Below, piece by piece: positions 1-12,160 of a stretch of DNA of 64,000 nt. The position numbers and the translations under genes are program-made. Source of the stretch: Stictocephala bisonia (lineage: Eukaryota > Arthropoda > Insecta > Hemiptera > Membracidae); contig JAQJVL010000002.1 in the NCBI GenBank assembly GCA_035578905.1, forward strand, positions 9,486,717-9,550,716. The letters are read 5' to 3'. How positions within the stretch are numbered: position 1 is the first letter of the stretch; every line of letters begins with the position of its first letter. The notes under the pieces were generated by a model. It searched no databases. It saw only the letters and a program-made list of their open reading frames with translations, and was not told the DNA's origin.

Positions 1-551
1 TATTATACCAACGGCATTACACCAATTTACATTGTTATAAGAATAGATGACTTAAGGCTAGACGAAACAATGATTCTCAATCAAAAGTCTACATCAACAA
101 CTATCCATTCACTTGCACTGTGAAAAAACATAATTTGTTGAAAAGCTAAAGGTAATATTCAGAAAGAGTAACGAGATATAAAATTTGAAAGCATTAACAA
201 GAAATCAGAAATAATCCATTAGCATTATTGACCATAACAATAAGATAACAACACAATGGTAACAATATGAACTAGAAAAGAAATAAAAAACAATTTTATG
301 AGGTTAACAAAACATTAATAACATCTGAAATATATAACAACAACTAACAACCCACCAGTCCAGCAGTAATGAGGCAGCCTAGCAAAAAAATTATCAGATT
401 GTGAAAAAGAGAGAAAACTTAAAAAATATATAATAAAAAATGTGATACTATGCTTAATGACAATGATAAAATGATTATAGTAATATGGACAGCATAACAA
501 CAACAAGATAGACGGGCCCAGAAGACTTGCACCAGCTCATGTAGTACGTCC

Positions 552-1262
552 TCAATCAGCAGCAGCAGCCCTCCTCACCACCGCCAAACTGTCAGAGAAG
601 AAGTCCACGACACCACAGACGTCGTTCCCGGAGCGCATCAGTCTTGGCAGAGGGCAGAAGCGGAGGTAGTTGGTAGCAGCAAAATCGAGCTCAAACAACC
701 TCACTTGCCTCGTACTTCTGGGAAGATGGAAAGCGATTTTTTCAAGTAGGTACGGGCAGTAGATAAGGCTTTTGAGGAGCTTGAAAAGAAAGGCGAGATC
801 GGCAGCTCTTCTCCTCTCCGCCAAGCTCCGAAGATGGTAGGCGGCTGACAGCTCAACAATAGGAACGTCCAAAAAGTTGTATCCGTTTCGGCAGCCAAGG
901 AACCTCACGAAGCGCCGCTGCACCGACTGAAGCTGCTGGATTTGGCCAATATGATATGGAGACCATACAACGGATGCATACTCGAGCAGCTGGCGTACAA
1001 GAGCCTTGAACAGCATTGTAGAGACGCTGATACTCAATCCATGTCTCGCAGTCCTGATCACCAGTCCAAGTAACCGTGAGGCCCTGGCGCAGATGTTTCT
1101 GATGTGCGGGACAAACTCGAAGGATGAGTCGATAAGTACGCCAAGATCCTTGATAGTGCAACATCTTGCGATAGGGATTCCATCCAAGAAGTAAAGGGCT
1201 TCATGAGGGTGCAGCTTTCTACTGTAGGAAATCAGCTTGGTTTTAACGGGATTTGCAGACAT
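552..1262 (-). pseudogene. 5'-truncated non-LTR retrotransposon, RT C-terminal region
   Basis: An open frame of 236 codons on the minus strand matches the region after the catalytic motifs in Jockey/I-type reverse transcriptases. Visible hallmarks are a KDLGVLID block near residue 38, LEYASVVWSPY near residue 93, and a QSVQRRFVRFLG block after it, which are family-typical. The RT fingers and the FADD motif are missing. The sequence upstream (above 1262) does not continue the frame, which fits 5' truncation at insertion. About 250 bp of AT-rich sequence below 552 may be its 3' UTR. The ATG is internal to the original protein and is not a real start. The frame is intact but partial, so it is probably not functional. 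Confidence 0.75.
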
Positions 1263-1423
1263 CTCATTATGTATGGGTTAACAAGGCCGTTAACTCGGGA
1301 TATGTTTAGCGGTCCATACAAGTGTCTGATTTCGGACCCTATAACTTCAATCGGTGAAATTAACGTTCCTCGTGAGGAACGGATTATGTTGATTATTGAG
1401 TCACTTTCGCACTGGGTGGGAAG

Positions 1424-2046
1424 ATGAAACTACTGGAAATTTAAGTGAGGAATGGAAAATGATCAGTCAAGTGATTGCGGAGTCGAAGTTCAAACTAGTG
1501 ATCACACAGTTAATGAGTGCTCATTGCGTTCTTTTAAGGGAATTAGCTGGTCTTCATTTAATCGGAGAAGCGGGTGCTGAGTATTGTAGTTAAGAAACTT
1601 GGATTTAGCTCTGACAGAAGATATTTAAACGCCAAGACACAAACAAGTACTGTAGATTTCATTTTAATTCGATATTTTTTTATTACCTAATCTTTTAATC
1701 TTTTATTGGTTTCGTAGCTACCAATGAAAACCATTCGAAATATAGTAGGGAAACTGTATCAATAAGCATATTTAGAATTGTGTTTGTTTCGTATTTTTAT
1801 TTTCTTTCTTTTAATGTTGCACTATTGCCAATGTTATTACTATGGGAAAAAGAATGTTTTCGAGAGTTTCATACAATTGAGAAATTGATTTTATTAAATC
1901 TTTTCTTAGTGTTTCGGATTTTCGTTATTTTTAAGTAATAATTTTTAAGTCAACTAAATTTTAAGTAATAATTGTTAGTTGATGATTCGATTCCGCAACA
2001 CGTCACTGATCATTTGCCATTTCCCACTTAAATTTCTAGTAGTTTT
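1424..2046. repeat. Inverted-repeat element, arms about 80 bp
   Basis: The stretch at about 1424-1500 (aactactggaaatttaagtg...) recurs in reverse complement at about 1968-2046, with mismatches. Between the arms the DNA is AT-rich and non-coding. This looks like a decayed foldback/TIR element. The short open frames inside it have no recognisable product. Outer boundaries and any target duplication are not clear. Confidence 0.5.
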
Positions 2047-2059
2047 ATATGTTTAAGTT

Positions 2060-3060
2060 AGTACATATGCAAATAAAGGTTATGGAATGAAATATAAGGT
2101 TAAAAAATCAATATATACTTATATAAAAATCAAAGTGCCCTATGTTTTTTACACCCTACTAAAAGTAGTTAGTCAATGAATTGACAAGACATTTTTATAC
2201 AGCATTGTATTTATTTATATAAACTTGTGTTTTTGTGTATTTAGTTCCTAAAATTGACAACGGAGCAGGGTAGTGCTGAAAAAGTCCTGCTGTGGCCAGC
2301 TGATTTATGAGCATATTATATCCAAATCATATCCTGTAAGTTTATTACTGTGGCCAGATGATTGTTTATGTATGGTATCATCTGAACGTTACCCTATCTA
2401 TGATAAAATCAAGTTAACAATCAACTTTATTTTTCTAACAACTAAAGTCAATATATCCCTAAACATTATTATCAGACGGCGAGGCCGAGTTTAGTTAGTA
2501 ATATTATAATACTGATATGGATGGAAGTTGATTAATATTTGTTGGAGCTATAATGAAATAGGCATATTTATTATCAAGTAACCAAATACGGTACTCGAAG
2601 TAAACCAGTTTTTTAATTAAAAAAAATCAATTACGACATGATAATTTGGTTTTTCTTAAATAATTATTTTCTATTCTGTGAATACATATAACTCTGAAAT
2701 GGGTTTCCACTTGTTGAACGTTTCCAGGAGGAAGTTTTACAAGATGAAAATGTAACAAAAGCTGAGTGTCCAGACCTTTTAAGGTGTCACCAGCTCATTT
2801 CTAAAGAACATTCTTGCTAATAGCTTGCTCACTTTTAATGAGGCCCCTCATACCATATTTACCTGAGGACATTTCTCCTTCCTGTCAGGAAGCACATAAT
2901 TTTGCTACTGGTAAATTTAATTGTAAATGTAACATCGTTGATCTACCCAATGTTTTGGTAGGGATAGTTTTATGTGAGATTTGTTATGAATACTTATTGT
3001 AGTTCATACACTCATCCTTATCCTCTGCCTTATAAATTTGAAATTATTACTTTGCTGTTG
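2060..3060. other. Gene-free AT-rich stretch with a dispersed-repeat fragment
   Basis: No coding signal is seen. The part at about 2740-2890 (gctgagtgtcc..., tttttaatgaggc...) resembles 58220-58330, so it is probably a diverged copy of a dispersed repeat. The 73- and 62-codon open frames here have no recognisable features. Confidence 0.4.
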
Positions 3061-3061
3061 C

Positions 3062-3785
3062 ATCCTTAAGAGTTTGCAGAGGCTATCGGCATGTTGGTTC
3101 TAATCCTACAAGAACAATGTTATTTGCGTATCCATTTTTATTCGTTATTTATTGACCAAAAGTTGTGTATGAGGTGTCATTTTAATCGTTATCATATTGC
3201 GCATTGGGTTTGCTTTGGATATTTTGAATAAGCACGCCTAGTTTTGAAAAAAAAAAAAAATAGCTGAACATAAAAACTTCAAACTAAATATTATTCTATA
3301 AAACTAATTAGGAATGCCACTTCTATTGTTAACTAGTTAAGTTTTAATACCCACCATCTGCCACTACTATACACACTGATATGTATTGTTTTCATTACTG
3401 TATATTCTTTAATATTATACTGTTTTTTTTTTTAATTTCTAAATGTAATGTATAAAATATGTAATTTCTGGATCCTGCTGATAAGTGAGTTCTCACTTAG
3501 CAGGGCCACTGAATGTAATATTTCTTGAATAAAGATATTCTAAAAAAAAAAAAAAAAATCAAAAAGCAATTCCAATGCCCAATTAGTTTACAAATTATAA
3601 AATATAATTTTTTTAGAAAACAATCGTTTGAAAATAACTGTTTCGTATGGATACACGTGATCGTATTTCCGGTTCGAAAATAACATTGTTCTTATGGTTT
3701 TCTTATTATGTTATTCTTATAACATTGTTATGGGCTGATTTCTGTTTTTGACTAAGTTGGATTAGCTTCAATACATCTAAAATAA
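3062..3785. mobile_element. Foldback element copy 1, interrupted by a LINE tail
   Basis: The left part (cttaagagtttgcagaggct...) and right part (...tggatacacgtgatcgtatt...) match, in order, the reverse complement of the element at 22383-22777. That second copy has inverted ends (cttaagagtctgcagaggct and gcctctgcaaacccttaag). The homology of copy 1 breaks at about 3320 and resumes at about 3560, around an inserted poly(A) retrotransposon tail. There is no coding capacity, so this is a non-autonomous element. Confidence 0.6.
3320..3558 (+). mobile_element. Non-LTR retrotransposon 3' tail with poly(A)
   Basis: About 240 bp inserted into the foldback element at 3062-3785. It ends with a perfect small hairpin (aagtgag/ctcactt), the polyadenylation-like string aataaagatatt, and a run of A. 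The layout is that of a severely 5'-truncated Jockey/I-like element inserted by target-primed reverse transcription. A short repeated aatgcc on both sides may be part of the target duplication. Confidence 0.6.
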
Positions 3786-3789
3786 ATGT

Positions 3790-5270
3790 TGTACTGACCA
3801 CAATAATAATGGTATGACCAATAAATTCATAGTGTACCAATTATAAATGTGTTTTTTCTTAAAATTAAAAAATCTACTTTGCTGATACATTATTGTTGGT
3901 ACACGTGGGACACCCCATGCACGATTCGTATGCCAATCCCGCCACTCGACATGTCCGTGTGAACTCAATCTTCGATCTCGGTAAGGTTAAAGATCACTCA
4001 CTCACTTCGCTCTTGACTTTTTGATCTTCAGAGTCGGTATATGACTTGTGAATAGATTAAAGTTGTCAGGTCAATTATAGTGTATTTATCATAACAAGTG
4101 AGAGGAGAAATATAAAATATTGGTTTTGTTTACTTGAATGTTATTTCTATTCTTGTTTTCACTGGGTTTTGTTTTTTAATTGTATTCTTATTGGAGAAAA
4201 TAACTAAATTAAAATTCTTTTGCTACCTTTATATAATTTTGTAAAGTTATTTATCAGTAATTCTGTAATACAAAATCTAAAACATATCAATATTAAAATG
4301 TCATCGGACTGATTGGGCTCATAGTTTTGGATATGTCACGACGAGTAAGTTAGTGGTAACTCACTTAATTTTTTTTTCTTTATGAGATGCATAGTTTATA
4401 TTTATTATTATTATTATTTACATATGTTAGTTCAAGAAGTATTTTTGTGAACAATACCGGGATGTATATTTAATTTAAAGTTTCAGACAAGAGTTCTTTT
4501 GGAAAACAGATATTTATCTAAAGAAACACTCACAATAAAAGGCATTTTTGTTTAACGCTTATTTGTTTAATTTGCATTTATGATATAGAGCGAACTCTTT
4601 TAAACCTACTTCAGCTGATTCCTTCACAAATACCATATGACAAGTTGCTAGGACCCGCTGTTATCGTCAACAAAGCTCTTAAATCCAGGACTGTCTTGAT
4701 GCAGCACGGCTGGCCGTGATACTGCATGAGTCAGTATAACTCTGTAAATAGCAATTCTGTTAGTAATATAGTATTGTTCTTATTTTACTACTATCAAGGA
4801 CACTTCAGTTAATTAATGTTATAAAGAACAAATGAAGAGCAATATTTACATAACAATTATTAAAGAACAATGGAAACTACAACCACTTAAAACGTACTCT
4901 TTTAAGGCACTCATATTTACGGCCAATTTATTGAAAGATTGTTAGAAAAACTCAACTTATAAATAGTTTAGTCAAAAATTTACAAACTTCTTACATAAAA
5001 GACTATCCTTATAGATTTGATGGTCCAAACTTTGTTTGCTCAACATTTCTTATCCTTTCTATAGCGTTATTTATGTAACTCATAACTTCTAAATATTCTT
5101 AAAAGTATTTTCTCATTTTAGACATTAAGGGTTAGTAAATATTGTACTTAATGTAATCGGGGTGGTTTGGTACGTAATTTTTCTGTTTATGTTGTTGGTT
5201 TTAAAATACTTCCAATAGTGATTGTTTTTTATGTAACAACTAGAGTATATAAAATAGAGGTTTTATTGTT
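3790..5270. other. Gene-free AT-rich stretch
   Basis: No coding or RNA gene seen. About 4617-4740 (caacaaagctcttaaatcca...) is a copy of a dispersed repeat that recurs at 62430-62535. A short GC-richer patch at 3895-4015 resembles the decayed terminal sequences of the Helitron-like repeats elsewhere in the window. Confidence 0.4.
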
Positions 5271-5274
5271 TGAT

Positions 5275-5738
5275 GACAACATAACTCTATAAATGCCCTT
5301 CAGTTGAGCCAAGTCATGTCACACCTTGCACGCTCGTGCTGAGCCATTTACAGAAAGGTCGACGCTTCCCCTATTACAACACTATCTACTTCTTCGTGTC
5401 CTTTAATCCTTGCGTGACTTGTCAGCCATGACAACATATCTCTATAATGCCCTTCAGTTTAACCAGGTCATGTCACACCTTTCACGCTCGTGCTGAGCCA
5501 CTTATAGTAAGGTCGACGCTTCCCTTATTACCACACTTATCTACTTCCTCGTGTCCTTTAATCCTTACGTGACTTGTCAGCCATGACAACATAACTCTGT
5601 AAATGCCCTTCAGTTGAGCCACGTCATGTCACACCTTCCACGCTCATGCTGAGACACTTACAGTAAGGTCGACGCTTCCCTTATTACTACACTTATCTAC
5701 TTCCTCGTCCTTTAATCCTTGCGTGACTTGTCAGCAAT
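5275..5738. repeat. 155-bp tandem repeat, three copies
   Basis: Three head-to-tail units begin with gacaacat at 5275, 5430 and 5585, with spacings of 155, 155 and about 154 bp. A fourth begins at 5739 and decays at once. Units share cttcagtt, gtcatgtcacacctt, cacgctc and cttgtcagc blocks and are clearly more GC-rich than their surroundings. The period is nucleosome-sized and satellite-like. There is no resemblance to the other 155-bp array at 38.2-39.6 kb. Confidence 0.85.
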
Positions 5739-6337
5739 GACAAAATCTCTTCATAGATTCCTTTTAACTTAGTCACGCCTGTGGCAATTTGCTTAGCTCA
5801 TATTTAGTGTCTTTATTGTATTGCAAGTATATATGCGATAAAAAACTATTTAATGCAGTTTATCAAAATTAATAACTCTTAAAGTGATTTCAAACATTTT
5901 CCTTTTGTGAAAATATTCAATATTTCAAGTATACATTACATTACATTTATGTATACATAGTTCCCTTACAGTTTGGTTAAAATTATTTTTACTACTCTAC
6001 ATCCCTTGCTACTACACCCACTGATTCTCAACGCTTACTTACCCTTCCCTCACCGGTTCTTTCTAGACCATCACATCAATGTATCCAAAATTCATAAAAA
6101 TCTGATTGGTGCTTCTGGATATTTACCAATGAGTGATTACATTAAATATTATTGTATGTATTAGGATACTGAGAATTTCATGAGAGATTGTTTGATATAT
6201 TTCAATAAATGAACTGTTATTTTCGTTCATAGTATAATAATTATTGTACTGGTAAATATGGTACTGACAAAAATACTAATACCAGTAATTGTCGTACTAA
6301 CTATGGTATCAGTAAATATGGTACAAATTAACCTACC

Positions 6338-6828
6338 AATAAATATAATGTGGAAAAACAATATGGAAACGCTTTCACAACTTCTGTACGACATCAATTG
6401 TAACATGGTCATTTTTTTCCATAGATAATTTGATAAATTAATGTTTTTGAATAATTATATTTCATAAAGTGTAATTACTTAAAACCATTAAATATCGGAG
6501 AAATGACAATGTTCAAATTAGTTACTTTGGAATTCAAATGACCACTAATCCAGAAACGATAAACTTTTTGAAGTCCAGTTTGCGGCAATCAATTTATCTT
6601 GAATGTAGGCCTTCATTTGATACTAAATTAAACCAAAGCTTACATTGAAGATTTTCGTTCAACTCCTAGTGGGATGTCCCCCTGAAAAGATTAAATTTTG
6701 CTAATGACGTCAAAAAGTAGGTTATATAATAGAAACCTTGATGATGTAAAAGATTTTACTTTTACAAGTCAAATCATACAAAAGTTGTGAAAGCGTTTTT
6801 ATATTTTTTCCACCTTGTATATTATCAA
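6338..6828. mobile_element. TIR (MITE-like) element, about 490 bp
   Basis: The left end (tggaaac/gctttcacaactt...) is repeated in inverse orientation at the right end (aagttgtgaaagc...ccaccttgtatatt), over roughly 70 bp with mismatches. There is no coding capacity between. The termini resemble the tacaaggtgga / tacagggtg family also seen at the ends of the elements at 7357-17820 and 51208-52042. The 61-codon minus-strand frame overlapping it is not credible. Confidence 0.55.
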
Positions 6829-7956
6829 CTATGGCTCATAGGAACCTATTTTCATAAAAACAAAATAAAGATGAACTGCTTTTTTGTAAAATAAACATGA
6901 AATAAAGTAACTGTTACAAAACCATGGATCCGTAGTGTAAACTAATTCTCAAAAATATGAAACTTACCAAACCAAAGGCTTTCAAGTGAATTTCAGCAGG
7001 CAACCTCGTTTTATACAACTTAAGATGACAGGCTTTATCTTATCTGTTTATCTAAATATTCTCACCTCCATTTTCATTTTTAGCTTTAATTTTCTTTCGC
7101 CTTCTTTACTGCTTTATTTTAAAACATTGAAGCAATTAGCCTACTAAGATTATTCAGCAGCTTATTAGATATATGTTAATTATGTATACATTTTATTAAT
7201 AACAGTTTAATCACATGAGCTAAAACTTCCATTAATGTGCAAACACGAAGAATATCCAATCCATGCAACAAGGCGAGGAAACGAGTAAGATTATATTCCA
7301 TTAATATTCTATGAGTAGTAAATTATGCACATAGATAGAATTAGTGTTATGCTCAATATACAGGGCTGTGCAAAATTCTGGAATATATTAATTAATTTTA
7401 AAACTATTTTGACACTTTGTAGTTATGTACATATGTCTATACCTATACCAAACATTTAGACATATTTTACTCGTTTTTCGTATAGCCAGGGGATGGTCCG
7501 CGAAGGAAATCGAAGAAAATATTGAAAATGTAAGCTTACCTTGAGTTATATCTGATTTTAAAGAACTTTGTTTGTATACAAAATCGCAAAGAGGTCATAA
7601 AGATGACCCACTCAGAAAATACAGCCATTCAAAGAATTTAATGTGTAACTGTTGATGAGTACGTTGTTGATTGTTAACAATCGTAACGAAATACTCCTAT
7701 GTTATTAATCAAAAATAAAAATTACTAAAACATTTTTGACAGTACCCTAAAAATATTTTAATAAAATTATTGTCATAACTTGTTTTTTTTTGTAAAATGA
7801 ATTAATTTTTCATAGGCTTTTCTGTTAGTTTAGTTATACCTATACGCAGCAATAGATGATAAATATCTTATGCATGTTATTAAGCAGTATTTAAAAGATA
7901 TTGAATTCTTTGAGAAGTTACATTTTCTGACTGGGTCATCCTTTTAATCTTGGTTT

Positions 7957-9223
7957 TGTAACAGGTCCACCAAATTGATAGATAAATTAATTAAAATAAA
8001 TAAATAATAAAATTATTGTATATAAGAAAAAGGATATATTTAATTTGAATAAATGAAGAAAGTTAAAATTATGTTAGAGAATTGTCGTGAGTAAAACACA
8101 AGTTGGATGGACGGGGAGACAGAAATATGTCTGCTCAAACAAAACCCTTTGTTCGAAACCGGATGGGTGGGATGGTTTCTTAGAAATACGATTGTAAACA
8201 GATGGGAATGCTTCAGGGACAAGAATCAACAAGTCGAGTGGAAATTTCCACTGCAAGCCCACCAGGTCTCCAGTAACTTCAATGCACTAGATGACATAGA
8301 TGACAATGTTTGAAAGGGACCAATCAGAACGGGGACTGTAGTTTGAAATATGCCCGTAGATGTCAGCAGCAGACGGACCGAGACCGCGTGGTGTTGAAGG
8401 AAATAATAAAAAAGCCTTCAACCCAGACGATATTCGTGCCGGAAGAAAGGGAGGGAGAGAAGCCGAGTCCAACGGTAGAGAGACGCCTCTCAGCCCAGTC
8501 CAAGATGCTCAGCCTAAGCTACAAGATGTTTTATTAGGCGAACTTATAAGACCTCGTGGTCTTAACCAAATTAAACAGTAAAATCATAGTATAAAAATTT
8601 GTTTAGTGAGTTAAACTAAAGCTTCTTTTCAAGAAAAAGTTAAAGTGCGTGAAATTTTAATAGTAAATAAAAACGTGAAATACTCGAACACGAGATATTA
8701 ATCGAAGTTCATCATGCTACAGATAAGTCTAGTTTATACTTAGCTTAAGATTGTTTCTTTTCAACATAATTTCATTTAACAAAGTAAATTTAAAACTTAA
8801 AATTTTACTATGATGTATTAAGTAAATTTGAGAAAATGAATTTTTGAAAAATATGTAATAAAAAATAATTTTGTAGAAGGGTAACTAGTTTGTTTTATTG
8901 TCTCATACAGCTTCACCAAATTACTCAAACGACCCTGAAGATATTTAAGAATTATCATGCTCAAAATTTAAATCAAATTAAATCAAGTGTTGTTACTTTT
9001 ATCTTTAAAAATAAAAAATAAATCAATGTGATGCAATAACCTCCTCAAGGTAGCACACTACAGATTTTTAATCAAATTGGTGATCAATCAAAGACACCCA
9101 ATAATTTAATTTAAATAAAATTTTATTAAATTAAATAAATATTTTGAATTAATGTAACTTGATTAGTAACAAAAAGGTTACAGAATGATGCTAGAACGTG
9201 AGGCGTCAATATAAAATGTAACA
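7957..9223 (+). repeat. 5' LTR
   Basis: The 1267-bp LTR begins TGTAACAGGTCCACC and ends ...TGTAACA, so it has the usual TG...CA ends inside a short repeat. It carries a GC-richer block (about 8100-8540) in otherwise AT-rich sequence. Short frames in that block appear identically in the 3' LTR and are not treated as genes. Promoter, R and U5 borders could not be fixed by eye. Confidence 0.92.
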
Positions 9224-9226
9224 AAA

Positions 9227-9244
9227 TGGCGCCAACGACGTGAG
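9227..9244 (+). other. Primer binding site (tRNA-Lys-like)
   Basis: Three bases after the LTR end comes tggcgccaacgacgtgagg. The first seven bases (tggcgcc) are those expected to pair with a CCA-ended tRNA-Lys, and the following aacg...gtgagg agrees with the family apart from a small indel. Its place next to the LTR is the main support. Confidence 0.7.
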
Positions 9245-9337
9245 GCTGTATGATGCAAGATTTAAATTCAAAATTCAAAAGAAAAAACTGTTTAAAATAA
9301 TTTTTTTTAATTTATCAAATTCTAAAAATAAATAATC

Positions 9338-10789
9338 ATGTCAAATATAGACATTGTGGAAAACACGCAGGTGGACTCCGACGACTCAGATACCTCTCTG
9401 AGCGTCATTAGGGAAGTTAATCTAAACAAAAACAAAACTGATGAAGCTAGGCCAGGAGTAGATAGGGAAAATACACTATCCAACATAATGGAGACATTAC
9501 TAAAAATGAATAATAATGTAGAAAATCAACTTAAAGAAATAAAAGCTAACATGATTAAAATAAATGAAGAAAATAATAATAAATATGATAACTTAGAAAC
9601 TAAACTAAATAGTATAAATGAAAGTATGAATACTAAATTTGACAAGATTAATACTGATATGGTAGAGATGAATAGGGAAAGTAATGTGAAACTAGATGAG
9701 GTTAAGAAAGATATAAATAAGAGAATAGATCAATTTGAAAGTAAGTTAGACAAACAAATAAAAGTAGACTTTAATGAGGAAATTAAAGCAAAAGAAACTA
9801 ATATTAGGGAGGAAGTAAAGAATAAAAATAAAGAACAGACCATAGAAATAAATGAAGTAGAGAATAAAGATAGGCAAGAACCTATAGAAATAAATAATGC
9901 TGAGGAGAGGGTGTTAGCAGACAAAATAAATGTGCTGTTAGGAGTGAACAATGACATAAATACCAAGCTGGAGCAGATTAATGTTAAGCTAGGGGGATCG
10001 AGTAGTAAGATGAAAGAAATGAATAGTAATAAGATGAACGTAAATGATGACGATAACATGAGAGTAGATTTGCTACTAAAAATAACTGATGAAATAAACA
10101 ATAAACTTGATGAAATAAATGGTAGGCTAGATAGAAAAAGTGTTGAGGAGAAGGAAGTAAGTACTGATGTAATAAAGTTAAACGATGAATTTAACATGAA
10201 AACTAATGAGCACATAAAAGAAGTTGATGATAGGATAGAGAGTACTAAAGACAACTTTGTCAATAAAACTAAAAGAGTAAATATAGACTTTGATGAGTAC
10301 AGGTTAGAGGGATACTTAGAAGCAAATGCAACACTAACTGAGATAGGTTATGAACTAAATAATAAAATGAGTAGGCCTAGTGTAAATAATGAAATAGAAA
10401 AACAAATAGGGCATCTAAACACAGTGTTAGATAACAAAGTAGAACAAATAAACAAAACCCTAGCACTTGGTAACTTTAACTTTGAAAGTGTAGTAGATGA
10501 CTTCATATGTAAAGAAAGTGAAAAACTAAAAATAATCAGAAATAGGCTAGAGGAACTAAACGAGTTTTTCAAGTTTGAGATGGAGATCATAAACAAATAC
10601 TGGGGAATAGACAAACAGAAAGAGGTTGAAAATAATATGATGGGGGGTGAAAAATGTAACGTGAACATGGATGACATTGTAAACTATGTGATGAGGTATT
10701 ATAATATTTCATGTTTCTCAAACTTTAAATATAAAAAGAAAAAATTTAAACCAGTGCTCGTGGATAACTACATTTGCTTAGAAAACTAA
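9338..10789 (+). CDS. Coiled-coil protein of the LTR element (gag-position ORF)
   Basis: This 483-codon ORF starts 114 bp after the 5' LTR, the position of gag, and is fully open in very AT-rich DNA, which argues for selection. The protein begins with an acidic stretch (DSDDSDTS, residues 14-21). Long heptad-like segments follow, rich in N, K, E, I and L, at about residues 45-150, 200-275 and 335-420, with repeated INNKLDEIN-type motifs. It ends in a basic patch (KYKKKKFKP) near the C-terminus. No zinc knuckle, protease or capsid signature was recognised. Leading coiled coils are known in Gag proteins of some insect Gypsy elements, so a Gag-derived RNP or assembly factor is plausible but inferred. 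Codons are A-ending like the rest of the element. The ATG chosen is the first in frame. Confidence 0.8.
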   Translation: MSNIDIVENTQVDSDDSDTSLSVIREVNLNKNKTDEARPGVDRENTLSNIMETLLKMNNNVENQLKEIKANMIKINEENNNKYDNLETKLNSINESMNTKFDKINTDMVEMNRESNVKLDEVKKDINKRIDQFESKLDKQIKVDFNEEIKAKETNIREEVKNKNKEQTIEINEVENKDRQEPIEINNAEERVLADKINVLLGVNNDINTKLEQINVKLGGSSSKMKEMNSNKMNVNDDDNMRVDLLLKITDEINNKLDEINGRLDRKSVEEKEVSTDVIKLNDEFNMKTNEHIKEVDDRIESTKDNFVNKTKRVNIDFDEYRLEGYLEANATLTEIGYELNNKMSRPSVNNEIEKQIGHLNTVLDNKVEQINKTLALGNFNFESVVDDFICKESEKLKIIRNRLEELNEFFKFEMEIINKYWGIDKQKEVENNMMGGEKCNVNMDDIVNYVMRYYNISCFSNFKYKKKKFKPVLVDNYICLEN

Positions 10790-12160
10790 ACTGCAAACTC
10801 AGCTATTCACTGAAAAATACTTAGAGATTATAATAATAAACAGCAATTGAAACAAGGTAACTTTAATGATAGGGGGGTTATATAAAAATAAATAAAGAAA
10901 GTATAGAAATGATTATTAAATGAGAAAAACACTTAAAAGATATCATAATAATAAATATATGATAATGTGAAGAATATAACATTAATAATAATGTGAGAAT
11001 TGTTTAAAAGAAAAATAAACTGAGGGGTAATTATGTAAAAGAAAAATGCTTAAAGAGGTCATTTAATAATAAACAAATAATAGGCCTAGTTGAAGAATTG
11101 TAATATTGACAGTAAGGTGAATTTGTAATTGAATAGGAGATTTAAATATAACATTGAAATAATACGACATTCATGTTAAACCAAGATGATAAATAAATAT
11201 TGTTAATGGTAAGAATGACTGTTAAAAGAAAAATATCTACAAATGTCATAATAGTAAATATATGGTAGGCCTAATTAAGAATTTGTGAAAAATAATAATA
11301 ACCGGAGAGTTGTTACTGAGTAAAAAATATAAAAAGTTTTAAATGCAACTCTGATAATAATATGTACTAAATGAATATAACACTAATAATAAAATGATGT
11401 TATGTGAGATTAAAATAATGATAAAAGAATATTCTTTACAATACTGTGTTATTGTAACTTGTTGATACTTATCTTAAAATGACTAAATGAATATAAAACA
11501 AATGATAATAGGAGATTGATATGATACCAAGCTGATTTAGGGAGATTCTTTAAACTACCCTGTTAATATAACTTGTTTATGTCCATATTTTGAATACAAC
11601 ATTGGTAGAATGTGCCATGTATGCTAGATTAAAATGTGTCAAGATTTTTAGAACACTTTGTATTTACAAATTGTTTATGTTTATAATGAATATTACTCAG
11701 ACAACAATATGATATGATTCAAGGTTGTGTTTAACAAATATGATTTAAGGAGATTTTTGAGAAGTAGTTTGTTACAATGACTTGTTTCTGTTTATACTGA
11801 ATATAATCAGACAAATATGATTCCAATGTTGAATATAATGATTGATTTAAAATGAAATAGGTGAGATATCTTATAATACTTTGAATGATAACTTGTTCAT
11901 GTTGACAATGAATATGATTTAAAAATACACACTATGTATAGTCTTGTTAAACTTATATGACATGATTCAAAGATGTGTTTGAATAAAATAATGAAAGGAG
12001 ATTCCTTGTAATGCTGTATTATTATAATTTGTATATGATAATGTTATTATGACTTAATGATGTACTTTGAATATACTACTGTATGTATTTTGACAACTTA
12101 TATGATGTTTAATCATGATAAGAATTTTATGAAGGGAGAATAGCCAGTGGTTAATAGCAG
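10790..12160 (+). repeat. Degenerate internal repeats of the LTR element
   Basis: No frame is open here. Imperfect units recur: taggcctagttgaagaatt at about 11081 and taggcctaattaagaatt at about 11266; and a longer unit of the type ggagatt...ttaatataacttgtttatg at about 11540, 11748, 11860 and 11996, with spacings of about 110-210 bp. C is scarce on the plus strand. The region sits where pol would be expected. A structured or packaging RNA role is possible but only inferred. Confidence 0.55.

Noticed and set aside
3895..4020. Helitron-like terminal sequence
   Set aside because: The hairpin is imperfect and no CTAG terminus is present, so borders cannot be supported.
8107..8581. Short frames (60-75 codons) repeated at 16006-16465
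   Set aside because: They are the same segment of the two LTRs, overlap in several frames and match no known product.
9730..10677. Minus-strand frames of 177 and 109 codons, Ser/Leu/Phe-rich
   Set aside because: They are antisense shadows of the coiled-coil ORF and have no features of their own.
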